Of a DNA stretch of 64,000 nucleotides, positions 9,051 to 19,548 are shown piece by piece. The notes under the pieces are model-generated. The model was not told where the DNA came from and ran no database searches. It worked only from the letters and a program-made list of their open reading frames with translations. Both the position numbers and the translations under genes were made by a program. The stretch comes from an uncultured Anaeromyxobacter sp. Lineage in GTDB: Bacteria; Myxococcota; Myxococcia; Myxococcales; Anaeromyxobacteraceae. The DNA lies in assembly GCA_903874275.1 (NCBI GenBank), contig CAIQRS010000109.1, forward strand, positions 1-64,000. Direction: 5' to 3'. Numbering within the stretch: the first letter of the stretch is position 1; each line of letters begins with the position of its first letter.

Positions 9051-11612
9051 TCAGGTGGCGATCCGGACCAGCTCGACGAGCGGCTCGTCCGTGTCGGGCC
9101 GGGTCTCGAGGTCCACCAGGCACTCGATCATCCAGTCCACCTCGCCCGCCTCGTCCACGATGCGCTGCACCGCGCTCCAGCGGCGCGGCGCGGCCTCGGA
9201 GAGGAAGGTGTTGTCGGGGCGGCGGGCCTTGGGCGTGACGTCCACGCGGGAGTGCTCCGCCCAGAAGGGCGCCATCGCCTCCTCGAGCCGCCGGGGCGTC
9301 CACTCGTCGCCGGGTCGCTGCCGGATCAGCGTGGCCGCCTCCTCGTACGACCGGCGCGACAGGGCGCCGAGGAGCCGGTGCAGCTCGGCCCGGACGCGGG
9401 CGGTGAACCCGCGGGGGTTCGTGGCCGGGTCGAGGGCGAAGGAGGGCGCCGCAGGGGCGGTCCCCGGACCCGCCGCCGCGGAGGGGAGGCCGGGCGCCTG
9501 GCCGGCGCGCATCCGCTCCCACTCGTCCACCAGGCTCGAGTCCACGCCGCGCACGGTGGTGCGCAGGAAGGCCACCACGTCCTCCATGGCCTCGTCGCGG
9601 TAGGTCTCGGGCACGCTCTGCACCAGGGTCTTGTAGGCCTCGGAGAGGTAGCGGAGCAGCACCCCCTCGCTGCGCTGCAGCTCGTACTCCCGGACGTAGT
9701 CGTTGAAGGACATGGCCCGCTCGACCATCTCCCGGGCCACCGACTTGGGGCGGATGTTCTCGTGCCCGACCCAGGGGTGGAGGGCCGCGAAGGCGTTGAA
9801 GGTGGCGTAGACGAACTCGGAGTTGGGCTTGGGGTACTCGACGTGCTCGAGCTCGGCCATCCGCTCGTCGTACTCCTTGCCCTCGGCCTTCATGCGGGCC
9901 ACCGCCTCGCCGCGGGCCCGGTCGAGCTGCTTCCAGAGGACCACGTCCGGGTTCTCCAGGATCGACTCGACCTGGGAGAGGACGTCGAGCGCGTAGGTCT
10001 CCCGCTCCGGGTCGATGCGGGGCAGGCTGTCGAGCAGGTAGAGCGAGAGGGTGTGGAAGAGGGAGAAGTCGTGCTGCAGCCCGCGGGCCAGGCGCACGTG
10101 GCGGCCCGGGTAGCCGTCCACGGCGTGCAGCTCGAGGAGCCCCGCGGCGCGGAGCGTCCGGAAGCGCTGGGCGGCGGTGAGCCGGTGGCGCGCCCGCGTG
10201 TAGTCGTTCCCGTGGGAGCGGCCGATGAGCTCGACGAGCCGCCCGTAGCCGCCGCCGCGGCGGCCGGTCTCCCCCTGGAGCAGGTTGAGGAGCAGCCCGA
10301 AGGTGACCTCGAAGCGGCTCTCCAGCGGCTCGGGGGCCTTGGCCTGGAGCCGCTCGAAGGTGAGCCGGTCCCAGGGAACGTAACCCTTCTGCGGCGGCTT
10401 CTTCTTCTCGACCTTCTTCCCGGCGGCCTGCTTCTCGGCGATGCGCTTGTTCTCGACCACGTGCTCGGGGGCCTGGGCCACCACGTAGCCGCGGTCGTCG
10501 AACCCTTTCCGTCCGGCCCGGCCGGAGATCTGGCGGAAGTCGCGGGCGGCCAGGATGGCCGTCTTCTGGCCGTCGAACTTGCAGAGCTGGGAGAAGAGCA
10601 CCGTCCGGATGGGGATGTTCACCCCCATGCCCAGGGTGTCGGTGCCCGAGACCACCTTGAGCATGCCCTGCTGGGCGAGCTTCTCGACCAGCAGCCGGTA
10701 CTTGGGGAGCAGCCCGGCGTGGTGGAGCCCGACCCCGTGGCGCAGGTAGCGGCCCAGGTCCTTTCCGAAGGGGGTGTCGAAGCGGAAGTCGGTGAGCGCC
10801 ACCTTGAGCCGGTCCTTCTCCTCCTTCGAGGAGAACTTTGCGCTCATCAGATTCTGGGCCTGCTCGGCCGCTGCACGCTGCGTGAAGTTGACCAGGTAGA
10901 CCGGGGCCCGCCCCGCCGAGACCAGCTCCTCGATGGTCTCGTGGAGCGGCGTCTCCTGCCAGATGAAGTCGAGCGGGACCGGCCGGTCGTCGCTGCGCAC
11001 CTCGGCCATCTTCCGCCCGGTCAGGGCGACGAGCCCCTCGGCGATGACGTCCACGTCGCCGAGCGTCGCCGACATGAGGAGGAAGCGGGCCTTCTCGAGC
11101 AGGAGCAGCGGCACCTGCCAGGCCACGCCCCGCTCCCGGTCCCCGTAATAGTGGAACTCGTCCATGACCACGGCGTCCACCCGGGGGCTGGCCTCCCGGA
11201 GCGCCACGTTCATGAGGATCTCGGCGGTGCAGCAGACGATGGGGGCGTCGCGGTTGACCGCGCCGTCGCCGGTCATCATGCCCACGTTCTCCGGGCCGAA
11301 GAGGCGGCAGAGGTCGAAGAACTTCTCGTTCACCAGCGCCTTGATGGGGCAGGTGTAGAAGGAGCGTTCGCCGCGCGCCATGCACTGGAAGTGGAGGAAG
11401 TTGGCCACCATCGACTTGCCCGACCCGGTGGGCGTGGCCAGCACGACGTGGCGCCCCTCGAGCAGCTCGAGGATGGCCTCCTCCTGGGCCGGGTAGAGCG
11501 TGAGCCCCGACGAGCCCACCCAGGAGACGAAGGCGTCGAGGACCTGGGAGTCGTCGAGAGGAGGAGCCCCGGGGGCGGGGAGGAGCGCGGCGAGGGGGGC
11601 TTCGATCGACAT
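9051..11612 (-). CDS. DEAD/DEAH-box (Ski2-like, possibly DUF3516) helicase
   Basis: Walker A LATPTGSGKS, DEFH-type motif II (VVMDEFHYYGD), SATLGD, GMGVNIPIRTV, QISGRAGRKG; ATG at 11612 overlaps upstream stop (ATGA). Confidence 0.88.
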   Translation of the reverse strand: MSIEAPLAALLPAPGAPPLDDSQVLDAFVSWVGSSGLTLYPAQEEAILELLEGRHVVLATPTGSGKSMVANFLHFQCMARGERSFYTCPIKALVNEKFFDLCRLFGPENVGMMTGDGAVNRDAPIVCCTAEILMNVALREASPRVDAVVMDEFHYYGDRERGVAWQVPLLLLEKARFLLMSATLGDVDVIAEGLVALTGRKMAEVRSDDRPVPLDFIWQETPLHETIEELVSAGRAPVYLVNFTQRAAAEQAQNLMSAKFSSKEEKDRLKVALTDFRFDTPFGKDLGRYLRHGVGLHHAGLLPKYRLLVEKLAQQGMLKVVSGTDTLGMGVNIPIRTVLFSQLCKFDGQKTAILAARDFRQISGRAGRKGFDDRGYVVAQAPEHVVENKRIAEKQAAGKKVEKKKPPQKGYVPWDRLTFERLQAKAPEPLESRFEVTFGLLLNLLQGETGRRGGGYGRLVELIGRSHGNDYTRARHRLTAAQRFRTLRAAGLLELHAVDGYPGRHVRLARGLQHDFSLFHTLSLYLLDSLPRIDPERETYALDVLSQVESILENPDVVLWKQLDRARGEAVARMKAEGKEYDERMAELEHVEYPKPNSEFVYATFNAFAALHPWVGHENIRPKSVAREMVERAMSFNDYVREYELQRSEGVLLRYLSEAYKTLVQSVPETYRDEAMEDVVAFLRTTVRGVDSSLVDEWERMRAGQAPGLPSAAAGPGTAPAAPSFALDPATNPRGFTARVRAELHRLLGALSRRSYEEAATLIRQRPGDEWTPRRLEEAMAPFWAEHSRVDVTPKARRPDNTFLSEAAPRRWSAVQRIVDEAGEVDWMIECLVDLETRPDTDEPLVELVRIAT

Positions 11613-13492
11613 CAGGGGGCCAGGATAGGGCATCCGAGGGCAGCGGCGTGCCCGGCGGCGTCGAGGGGGAGGGGGCGGCCGCCGGAGCGGGCCCCGGCGC
11701 GCTGGAAGGCGGCGCAGGCCTCGTCGCGGCGCCCCAGGACGGCGAGGGAGATCCCGGCCGAGACCGGGTAGACCGGGTTCCCCGGGTCGAGGGATTCCGC
11801 GGCCCGGAACTCGCCGAGCGCGCCCGACCAGTCGCCGTTCACGGTGAGTGCCTGGCCGAGGACGCTGCGCATGGCCGGATCGCCGGGCGCGCCCGCGGCG
11901 GCGAGACCCGCTTCCGCGAGCGCCTCGGCGGGTCGGCCCAGCCTCCCCAGGGCCGCGGCCCGGGCGGCGTGCAGGGCGGGGTCCCCGGTCACCCGCGACA
12001 TCGTCCTGTCCAGCAGGGCGAGGGCCTCGGGGGCGCGCCCCCCGGCCAGCAGCAGCGCGGCGTGGTTGCGCGCCAGGATGCCCACCAGGTCGGCCTTGCG
12101 GACGTGGGTCCAGGCCCGCTCGTAGGCGGCCTCGGCGCCGGCCAGATCGCCGGCGCGTTCCCGCGCCTTGCCGAGGTTCGTGAAGGCGCGGGCGCTGGGC
12201 GGGGAGGCGCTGGCCGCCTCGCCGTAGATCCCCTCGGCCGTGCTCCAGGCCCGCGCCCGCGCGGCGAGGCCGAGGGAGAGGGCCAGGAGGACGAGCGACG
12301 CGAGGGGCGCGCCCACGGCCGCGGCGCGTGGGCGGGGAAGCAGCCGGAACAGGAGCGCATCGGCCGCCACGACCACCGCCAGGAACGGCCCGAGGCTGGC
12401 GAGGTAGACGCGGTGCTCGACGGCGAGGTCGAGGACCGGCACGAAGGAGGAGGTCGGCGACAGGGCCACGAACCAGAACAGGATCCCGAACGCCACCAGG
12501 CGCTCCGCCGGCCGGGGTTCGCGGGCCCGCTCGGCGCGGGACCAGAGGAAGGCGGCCAGGGCCAGCAGCGCGACGACGCCCGCCGCCGCGACCGCCCAGT
12601 CCAGCCCCTGGCTGGGGGCGAACGACCGGTCGAACGTGAGGCCGCGCGGCCAGGCGAGCAGCCGGAGGTAGAGCCACTGCACCCGCAACTGGGTCAGGAA
12701 GTAGGAGCCCACGCCGAGCGGCGTGGCCTCGAATCCCGCTCCCCCGCCCGGGTTGGCCTCGAAGCTCCGGAAGTGATGCGCGGCGCTCACTCCCGCCAGG
12801 ACGAGGAGCGGGGCGGCGAGGAGGAGGGCGCGGAGGACCCTGCGCCGCAGGGCGGCCGTGCCTCGATCGGCGGCCGGGGCGGCCACCGCCTGCTCGAGGA
12901 GGAAGGCGCCCGGCGCCGAGATGGCGATGGTCTTCGCCCCCATTCCCACCAGCCATGCGAGCCCGCCCCCGGTCCAGGCGACCGCGCCGCGCCAGCCGGG
13001 CCAGGCGCCGGCGGCCCGGTCGAGCAGCAGGAGGGCCACGAGGTACAGCAGGGAAGCGAGGACCTCGGAACGCTGCGCGACGTAGGCGACCGACTCCAAC
13101 TGGATGGGATGCAGGGCGAACAGTCCGGCGACCACCAGCGCCACGCCCCGGGGGCGCGGGTGGCCGGTCCGCCGGAGGAGGGAGGATGCGAAGGCGAAGG
13201 CCGCGACGACCGCGGCGAGGTGGAGGAGGAGCCCGACGACGTGGTACCGCAGCGGCTCGAGCTGCACCGCGCGCCAGTCGAGGGCGAAGGTGACCTCGGT
13301 CACCGGCCGCCCCGGTCCCAGCATCTCCAGGAACGAGGGGATGCGGACCGTGCCCGGAGCCCGGAGCCGGAGGTTCTCCTCGATGCTCCCCCGGTCGTCG
13401 AGGACGAACGGGCCCGCGAGCGCAGGCCGGTAGGCTACGGCCGCGCAGGCGAGGACGGCGGCCAGGAGCAGCCACGGCGCGGCGCGAACCAT
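11612..13492 (-). CDS. Polytopic membrane protein with C-terminal TPR (TMTC/PMT-like glycosyltransferase-type)
   Basis: N-terminal multi-TM with FVLDDRGSI and HPIQLESVAYVAQRSEVLASL motifs, C-terminal TPR repeats. Confidence 0.75.
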   Translation of the reverse strand: MVRAAPWLLLAAVLACAAVAYRPALAGPFVLDDRGSIEENLRLRAPGTVRIPSFLEMLGPGRPVTEVTFALDWRAVQLEPLRYHVVGLLLHLAAVVAAFAFASSLLRRTGHPRPRGVALVVAGLFALHPIQLESVAYVAQRSEVLASLLYLVALLLLDRAAGAWPGWRGAVAWTGGGLAWLVGMGAKTIAISAPGAFLLEQAVAAPAADRGTAALRRRVLRALLLAAPLLVLAGVSAAHHFRSFEANPGGGAGFEATPLGVGSYFLTQLRVQWLYLRLLAWPRGLTFDRSFAPSQGLDWAVAAAGVVALLALAAFLWSRAERAREPRPAERLVAFGILFWFVALSPTSSFVPVLDLAVEHRVYLASLGPFLAVVVAADALLFRLLPRPRAAAVGAPLASLVLLALSLGLAARARAWSTAEGIYGEAASASPPSARAFTNLGKARERAGDLAGAEAAYERAWTHVRKADLVGILARNHAALLLAGGRAPEALALLDRTMSRVTGDPALHAARAAALGRLGRPAEALAEAGLAAAGAPGDPAMRSVLGQALTVNGDWSGALGEFRAAESLDPGNPVYPVSAGISLAVLGRRDEACAAFQRAGARSGGRPLPLDAAGHAAALGCPILAP

Positions 13493-13526
13493 GCGGGCGA
13501 GAGCGTCGGCCGGATCGGCGGGAGGG

Positions 13527-15044
13527 TCAAGCGGGAAGCGCGATCCCGTTCCTCTCGAAGAGCTGCTTCAGCTCCCCCTTGGCCACCGCCTTGGACAGCG
13601 CCTCGCCGGGCTCGACCAGCCCCTTCTTCACGAGGTCGAGCAACGAGTCGTTCAGGGTGGCCATCCCGATGCCCTTGGCGGTCTGCATCACCGAGGGGAT
13701 CTGGAAGGTCTTCCCCTCCCGGATGAGGTTGGCGACGCTGCTCGTGACCAGCAGGACCTCCATCGCCGCCACCCGCCCGCCGCCGATCTTCTTGCAGAGG
13801 ACCTGGGTCACCACCCCCCGCAGCGACTCGGAGAGCATGGTGCGGATCTGGGCCTGCCGGTCGGAGGGGAACTGGTCGATGAGCCGGTCCACCGTGGACG
13901 GCGCGCTGTTGGTGTGGAGGGTGCCGAACACCAGGTGGCCGGTCTCGGCGGTCTCGATGGCGATGGCGATGGTCTCGAGGTCGCGGAGCTCGCCCACCAG
14001 GACCACGTCGGGGTCCTCCCGGAGGGCCGCCCGCAGCGCAGCCTTGAAGGACTTCGTGTGCGTCCCCACCTCGCGCTGGTTCACCAGGCAGCGCTTGTTG
14101 TCGTGCACGAACTCCACCGGATCCTCGATGGTGATGATGTGGTCGTCCCGGTTGCGGTTCACGTGGTCGACCAAGGCGGCGAGCGTCGTGGACTTGCCCG
14201 AGCCGGTGGGCCCGGTGACCAGGACGAGCCCCTTCGAGAGGAAGCACAGGTCGAGGATCGGCTGCGCGATCCCCATGTCCACGGCCGAGCGGATCTGGGA
14301 GGGGATCTGGCGCATCACCGAGCCGATGCCGTACCGGTCGGAGAAGACGTTCACGCGGAAGCGCGCCTCGGCGGTGGCGTGGGCGAAGTCGGTGTCGGCG
14401 CACTCCTCGAACTCCTGCCGGTTCCTGGCGGGGGCGATGGCCCAGAGCATGTCGATGAGCCGCCCCTCCTCGATGGGGCCGAACTCCCGCATCGGCGCGA
14501 TGTCGCCGTCCACGCGCAGCGCCGGCGGGTGCCCCGAGGTGAGGTGGAGGTCGGAGGCCTTCCGGGCCACCATCTCGGAGAGAAGCCGGTGCATGGCCTC
14601 GCCCGGATCCACCGGGAGCGGGATCGTGGCCGCCGGTTGCTCGACCGTCGCGGCCGGGGCGGCGGCCGCCGGAGCGGCGACCGGGGCGGCGACCGGGGCG
14701 GATGCAGGAGCCGTCGCGGTGACCTGGGCCGAGGCCGGCGCCGGGCGCACCACGGCGCGGACCTGGCTTCCCGAGGCGTCGAACTCGATCTCCACCGAGC
14801 CGGCCGGCGACGGGTAGGGGAACAGGGTCCGGCCCGGCCGGGGGAAGCCGGCCTGCATCTCGGCCGGGACGATCTCGGCGAAGGCGCCGACGATCTGCGG
14901 CGTGGAGAGGGGCTGCCGGACCAGGATGCGCTGCTCGCCGGCCACCGACAGGACCGCCCCGTGGGCGGTCTGGAACAGGAGCTCGCCGCCCTGGCTGGCT
15001 GCGAGGCGTTCGATGAATGCGTCGAGGCGGGCCATCCCGTTCAC
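13527..15044 (-). CDS. PilT-like twitching motility ATPase with extra N-terminal domain
   Basis: VTGPTGSGKSTTLAALVDHVNR, IITIEDPVEFVH, AALREDPDVVLVGELRD, GHLVFGTLHTNSA; Ala/Pro-rich linker separates an additional N-terminal region. Confidence 0.92.
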   Translation of the reverse strand: MNGMARLDAFIERLAASQGGELLFQTAHGAVLSVAGEQRILVRQPLSTPQIVGAFAEIVPAEMQAGFPRPGRTLFPYPSPAGSVEIEFDASGSQVRAVVRPAPASAQVTATAPASAPVAAPVAAPAAAAPAATVEQPAATIPLPVDPGEAMHRLLSEMVARKASDLHLTSGHPPALRVDGDIAPMREFGPIEEGRLIDMLWAIAPARNRQEFEECADTDFAHATAEARFRVNVFSDRYGIGSVMRQIPSQIRSAVDMGIAQPILDLCFLSKGLVLVTGPTGSGKSTTLAALVDHVNRNRDDHIITIEDPVEFVHDNKRCLVNQREVGTHTKSFKAALRAALREDPDVVLVGELRDLETIAIAIETAETGHLVFGTLHTNSAPSTVDRLIDQFPSDRQAQIRTMLSESLRGVVTQVLCKKIGGGRVAAMEVLLVTSSVANLIREGKTFQIPSVMQTAKGIGMATLNDSLLDLVKKGLVEPGEALSKAVAKGELKQLFERNGIALPA

Positions 15045-15514
15045 CTCTGGAGGAGCGCGACCCGGGCCACGTGGGCCCGTCCGACCAGCGCGACCTGGTC
15101 GCGCTCCAGGAGCCTGAAGAACGGCTCGGTCCGGTTGAGGAAGTCCACGAGACGCTCGCGCGACTCGGGTGCGACATAGGCGACGAGGCCGGACAGGCGC
15201 GCGCCGTCCACGAGCGTGATCTCCACCTCGTGCTCGGTGGGGATGGTGAAGGAGTCGTCGGCAGGTTCCTCGTCGGCGGCCACCCGTGCCACCGCGATCG
15301 AAGCCCGGTGGAGGAAGCTCATGGCGCCTGAGGCCGAGTCGCGGGCCGGGATGAAGGCGGCGGAGCCGTTCAGCAGGTCGGAGAGCCGCTCGGGCCCCGG
15401 GTGCGAGGCCGCCCCCTCGGAGAGGTAGACGGAGACCTGGCGCGCCTCCCCACCCGGGAGGACCACCTCCACCGGCACGACTCGCTTGGGAACGCGCAGG
15501 TCCTCCATGCCCAT
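15041..15514 (-). CDS. Hypothetical protein translationally coupled to PilT-like ATPase
   Basis: ATG at 15514 (MGMEDLRVPKRVV...); 4-nt ATGA overlap with the PilT-like gene. Confidence 0.65.
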   Translation of the reverse strand: MGMEDLRVPKRVVPVEVVLPGGEARQVSVYLSEGAASHPGPERLSDLLNGSAAFIPARDSASGAMSFLHRASIAVARVAADEEPADDSFTIPTEHEVEITLVDGARLSGLVAYVAPESRERLVDFLNRTEPFFRLLERDQVALVGRAHVARVALLQR

Positions 15515-15577
15515 GCCTCGGAGGTGTGCATGGCGCGTGCCCTTCCCCGGGGCCCCCGGCTGCGCTAGAAAGCCACC

Positions 15578-15769
15578 ATGAACTGCTCCCATCACATCCA
15601 GTGGGTGATCGAGGCCCCGAACGGCCTCCACCAGTGCGCCCAGTGCTTCGAGGCCGTGGCCAAGAAGGACATCACGCCCAAGTTCGAGGATCTCGGGGCG
15701 GAATTGCAGAAGCGCTGGGACGCCCACGAGGCCCGCGCCGCCAAGCCCGCCGCCCCGGCGCCGGCGTAG
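15578..15769 (+). CDS. Small CxxC protein, hypothetical
   Basis: 63-aa [33 protein letters not shown]; non-random aa composition and isolated ATG. Confidence 0.55.
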   Translation: MNCSHHIQWVIEAPNGLHQCAQCFEAVAKKDITPKFEDLGAELQKRWDAHEARAAKPAAPAPA

Positions 15770-15879
15770 GGGCGACGGAGGAACCTGCCCACACGGCGCA
15801 CCGCCGCGGACGGTGTCCCACGGGTATTCGGCCACCCCGAGAGGGTGGCGCCCTGGACCCGGCAGGACCCCCAACGACC

Positions 15880-16926
15880 ATGCGCCCGATATCGCTCGCC
15901 ACCACGGGGTTCGTCCTGGGACTGGCCTTTCCGGCGGCGGGAGCGGCGCTCGGCGCCGCCGGCCCGGTCCTCTGGCTCCTCGGCGCGGTTCCCGTGCTCC
16001 TCGGGCTGCTCGGGTACGCCGCGGGCGTGTGGGCCGCCGCGCTCGCCGAGGAGGGGCGGACCGATGGGCTGCGCACGGCGCGCGTCCGGCGCGACGAGGC
16101 GGAGCAGGCCGCCGCCGAGCTGGTGCAGCACTCCCTGGGGCTCGGCGCCGCCGCGTCCGTCCTCGACGCCAGCACCGAGGAGACCGCAGCCCGCGTTCGC
16201 GGTGCGAGCGACACGCTGGCGAGCCTCTCCGGCACGGCGACCGCGTCGGCGCTGACCGCCGAGACGGTGGTGGGGCTGGCGCGCGAGTCGGAGCGGGCCG
16301 CGGCCCGCGGCCTCTCGGTCTCCGAGCAGTCGCGCGAGGCGCTCGTCCGGCTCGCCGAGGAGGTCCACGCCCTCTCCGAGCTCATCGCCGGTCTGGACGG
16401 GCGCATGCGCGACCTCCTCGAGGTTGCCGACGCCCTCGGCCACATCGCCGATCGATCCCGGTCGCTCTCCCGGATCGCGCGGGAGCAGTCCGACGGTGGG
16501 ATGCTGGCCGCGGAGGCGCTGCCGGCGCTGGTGGCGCGCATGGAAGGGCACGTCGAGGAGACCGCCGCCGCAGCCGCCCGGGCCCGCACCATCCTCTCAG
16601 GGGTCCAGGGCGCCATCTCCCGGGCCGTCGAGGCCGCCGAGGCCGGGAGCGTCCGGGCCGGGGAGGGGGCCATGGTCATCGAGGGGGCGGCCGGCACCAT
16701 CCGGGAGCTTTCCCGCGCGCTCGGCGCCTCGGCCCGATCCGGCATGGCCATCGCCGAGGTGGCCCAGCAGCAGGAGGCCTGCCTGGAGCAGCTGCGGGAC
16801 GCCATGAACGGCATCTTCCTGGCCCACGAGCGGACCGCCGCGTCCACGAGGGAGGTGGCGGGGGAGGCGCGCGCCCTCTCCGAGCTGGCCGCCCGGATGC
16901 GCAGGATCCCCCGCCCCGAGCCATAG
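15880..16926 (+). CDS. Methyl-accepting-chemotaxis-protein-like coiled-coil membrane protein with degenerate signalling tip
   Basis: Two N-terminal TM helices then long coiled coil with MCP-like heptads; canonical hairpin-tip motif not recognisable. Confidence 0.7.
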   Translation: MRPISLATTGFVLGLAFPAAGAALGAAGPVLWLLGAVPVLLGLLGYAAGVWAAALAEEGRTDGLRTARVRRDEAEQAAAELVQHSLGLGAAASVLDASTEETAARVRGASDTLASLSGTATASALTAETVVGLARESERAAARGLSVSEQSREALVRLAEEVHALSELIAGLDGRMRDLLEVADALGHIADRSRSLSRIAREQSDGGMLAAEALPALVARMEGHVEETAAAAARARTILSGVQGAISRAVEAAEAGSVRAGEGAMVIEGAAGTIRELSRALGASARSGMAIAEVAQQQEACLEQLRDAMNGIFLAHERTAASTREVAGEARALSELAARMRRIPRPEP

Positions 16927-16932
16927 GCGCAA

Positions 16933-16949
16933 GCTATCGAGTCGATAGC
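16933..16949. promoter_or_regulatory. 17-bp perfect inverted repeat GCTATCGA-G-TCGATAGC, candidate operator
   Basis: Read directly; about 100 bp upstream of the rubrerythrin gene. Confidence 0.55.
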
Positions 16950-17051
16950 CACGATGTGTTGCGGCCGCATGACCGCCCGGACAGGTATGGATCCGGAAGG
17001 GCCGGCACGGCCCCCCGAATCCCATCGCGCAGCAGAAAAGGAGAGGTCCAC

Positions 17052-17471
17052 ATGGCTCAGCTCAAGGGCACCAAGACGCATGGAAACCTGAAGGCCGCCT
17101 TCGCGGGCGAGTCGCAGGCCAACCGCCGCTACCTGTACTTCGCCAAGGTCGCCGACGTGGAAGGCTACCCCGAGGTCGCCGGCAACTTCCGCGAGACCGC
17201 CGAGGGGGAGACCGGCCACGCCTTCGGCCACCTCGACTACCTCAAGGTGGTGGGCGACCCGGCCACCGACCTGCCCATCGGCGACTCGGTGGCGAACCTC
17301 AAGTCGGCGGTCGCCGGCGAGACCCACGAGTACACCGACATGTACCCGGGCTTCGCCAAGACCGCCCGCGAGGAGGGCTTCGCCCAGGTCGCCGACTGGT
17401 TCGAGACGCTCGCCAAGGCCGAGAAGTCCCACGCCGGCAAGTTCACCAAGATGCTCGACAGCATCAAGTAG
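17052..17471 (+). CDS. Rubrerythrin (diiron ferritin-like domain only)
   Basis: [46 protein letters not shown] ... [25 protein letters not shown]; no C-terminal rubredoxin CxxC pair. Confidence 0.93.
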   Translation: MAQLKGTKTHGNLKAAFAGESQANRRYLYFAKVADVEGYPEVAGNFRETAEGETGHAFGHLDYLKVVGDPATDLPIGDSVANLKSAVAGETHEYTDMYPGFAKTAREEGFAQVADWFETLAKAEKSHAGKFTKMLDSIK

Positions 17472-17537
17472 CGCGCGCTGGAACGTCGCGGTCCGGCTCC
17501 AGCCGGGGCCGGGCCGCGCTTCGTGGAGGGGAGCGCC

Positions 17538-18902
17538 ATGTCCGAGGCCGGCAAGAAGATCAGCTACGACCCGACTCCCGGGCTGTCCTACGATCCTTCA
17601 CAGCCCGTGTACTGGGACCCGGCCGCGCTCCACGGCGAGGTGCTGCGCGCCTTCGACATCTGCAACGGCTGCCGCATGTGCTTCAAGTTCTGCGACAGCT
17701 TCCCCCGCCTCTTCGAGCTGCTCGACCAGCGGGACCACGACGTCCACACGCTGGGCACGTCCGAGATCCAGGGGGTCATGGACGACTGCTTCCAGTGCAA
17801 GCTCTGCGAGGTGCAGTGCCCCTACACCCCGCGGGACAACCACCCCTACCAGCTCGACTTCCCGGCGCTGGTGCACCGCTTCGACGCCCAGGAGTTCCGG
17901 GCGCGGGGCGGCAAGCCCACCCTGCGCGAGAAGTTCCTCGGCGACCCCGACCTGTCCGGGAAGATGGCCCGCATGTCGATGGGGCTCGCCAATGCCATGA
18001 ACAAGGTGGCCCCGGCCCGCTTCCTGATGGAGAAGGTCCTGGGCGTGGACCGGCGGGCGGCGCTCCCCGACTTCGCCACCACCGCCTTCGACACCTGGGC
18101 CGAGGGGGCCGGCTGGGTGAAGGCCGAGCCCGGCGGCGACGCGGTGCTCTTCCAGACCTGCTACGTGCAGAACAACGACACCTCGCTGGGCCGGGACACG
18201 CTCGAGGTGCTCCGCAAGAACGGCGTGGACGTCCGGGTGGTGAAGGGGCTGCGCTGCTGCGGGATGCCGGTCTGGGAGCACGGGGACATCGAGCAGCTTC
18301 GGCGCCAGGCGCACGACGACCTGGACCTCCTGCTCCCCTTCGTGGAGAAGGGCGCCAAGGTCCTGGTGGTGAACCCCACCTGCTCCATGATGATGCGCCG
18401 CGAGTGGCCGCACCTCCTCGAGGGGGAGGACCGGGCCCGGGCCGAGAAGCTCGCACCCGCCGTGATGGACGTCTCCGAGTACCTCTGGTCGATCCGCAAC
18501 GAGCCGCGCTTCAGTGCCGACTTCAAGAGCACCCCGCCGGGCGGCAAGGTCGCCTACCACGCCCCCTGCCACCTGCGCGCCCAGGCGGTGGGCTTCAAGG
18601 GGCGCGACCTGCTCCGCCGCATCCCCGGGGTCGAGGTGGCCGCCACGGTGATGGAGTGCTGCGGCCACGACGGCACCTACGCCATGACCGTCGAGGGGCA
18701 CGAGGCCTCCGGGCGCATCGGCGAGAAGGCCTTCGATGGCATGAAGGCGGCCCAGGCCGAGGTCTGGTGCACCGACTGCCCGCTGGCCGCCGTGCAGTTC
18801 CAGCAGTTCGCCGGAAACAGGCCGCTCCACCCCATGACCGTCCTGGCCCGGGCCTACCGGGAGGACGGCTTCGGGAAGGGCGGCGGGGAGAACGCACGAT
18901 GA
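17538..18902 (+). CDS. Fe-S oxidoreductase with CCG domains (GlpC/HdrD-like)
   Basis: [15 protein letters not shown] and [13 protein letters not shown] ferredoxin motifs; [11 protein letters not shown] and [14 protein letters not shown] motifs. Confidence 0.9.
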   Translation: MSEAGKKISYDPTPGLSYDPSQPVYWDPAALHGEVLRAFDICNGCRMCFKFCDSFPRLFELLDQRDHDVHTLGTSEIQGVMDDCFQCKLCEVQCPYTPRDNHPYQLDFPALVHRFDAQEFRARGGKPTLREKFLGDPDLSGKMARMSMGLANAMNKVAPARFLMEKVLGVDRRAALPDFATTAFDTWAEGAGWVKAEPGGDAVLFQTCYVQNNDTSLGRDTLEVLRKNGVDVRVVKGLRCCGMPVWEHGDIEQLRRQAHDDLDLLLPFVEKGAKVLVVNPTCSMMMRREWPHLLEGEDRARAEKLAPAVMDVSEYLWSIRNEPRFSADFKSTPPGGKVAYHAPCHLRAQAVGFKGRDLLRRIPGVEVAATVMECCGHDGTYAMTVEGHEASGRIGEKAFDGMKAAQAEVWCTDCPLAAVQFQQFAGNRPLHPMTVLARAYREDGFGKGGGENAR

Positions 18903-19456
18903 AGCCCGTGACCCGAGACGAGGTCCTCGACCTCACCGCCTACGAGAAGGCCCGGCCCGCCGTCCGCGAGAGGTTGCTCGCGGTGAAGGGACCCCGGCGC
19001 GTCCACCTGGGCGACGCCCTCACCTTCCTCTTCGAGAACCGCGACACCGTCCGCTACCAGGTCCAGGAGATGGTGCGGGCCGAACGGATGGTGGACGAGG
19101 CGGCCATCGCCCACGAGCTGCAGACCTACAACGAGCTGCTGGGACGCAGGGGCGAGCTGGGCGCGGCCCTCCTCATCGAGATCGACGACCCGGCCCAGCG
19201 GGCGGTCAAGCTCCGCGAGTGGATGGGGCTCCCCGGTTGCCTCTACGTGAAGACCGCCAGCGGACGGAAGGTGAAGGCCACCTTCGACGCCCGCCAGGTC
19301 GGGGACGAGCGGCTCTCCTCGGTGCAGTACCTCAAGTTCGACACCGGAGGGGAGGCGCCGGTCGCGGTGGGATCGGACCACCCGCGGCTCACCCTGGAGG
19401 CGCCGCTCTCCGCCGCGCAGCGGCAGGCGCTCGCGGCCGACCTCCAGGAGGAGTAG
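18899..19456 (+). CDS. DUF3501 family protein
   Basis: [30 protein letters not shown] ... [13 protein letters not shown] overlap with the Fe-S oxidoreductase; classic gene neighbourhood. Confidence 0.82.
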   Translation: MKPVTRDEVLDLTAYEKARPAVRERLLAVKGPRRVHLGDALTFLFENRDTVRYQVQEMVRAERMVDEAAIAHELQTYNELLGRRGELGAALLIEIDDPAQRAVKLREWMGLPGCLYVKTASGRKVKATFDARQVGDERLSSVQYLKFDTGGEAPVAVGSDHPRLTLEAPLSAAQRQALAADLQEE

Positions 19457-19548
19457 CCCCTGGGCGAAATGGGCGGCCCATCGGTCCGAGGCCGCGCACG
19501 GGGCGATTTCCCCTGGCGCCATCGCCCGGGCCCGGTAATGGAATCGAC

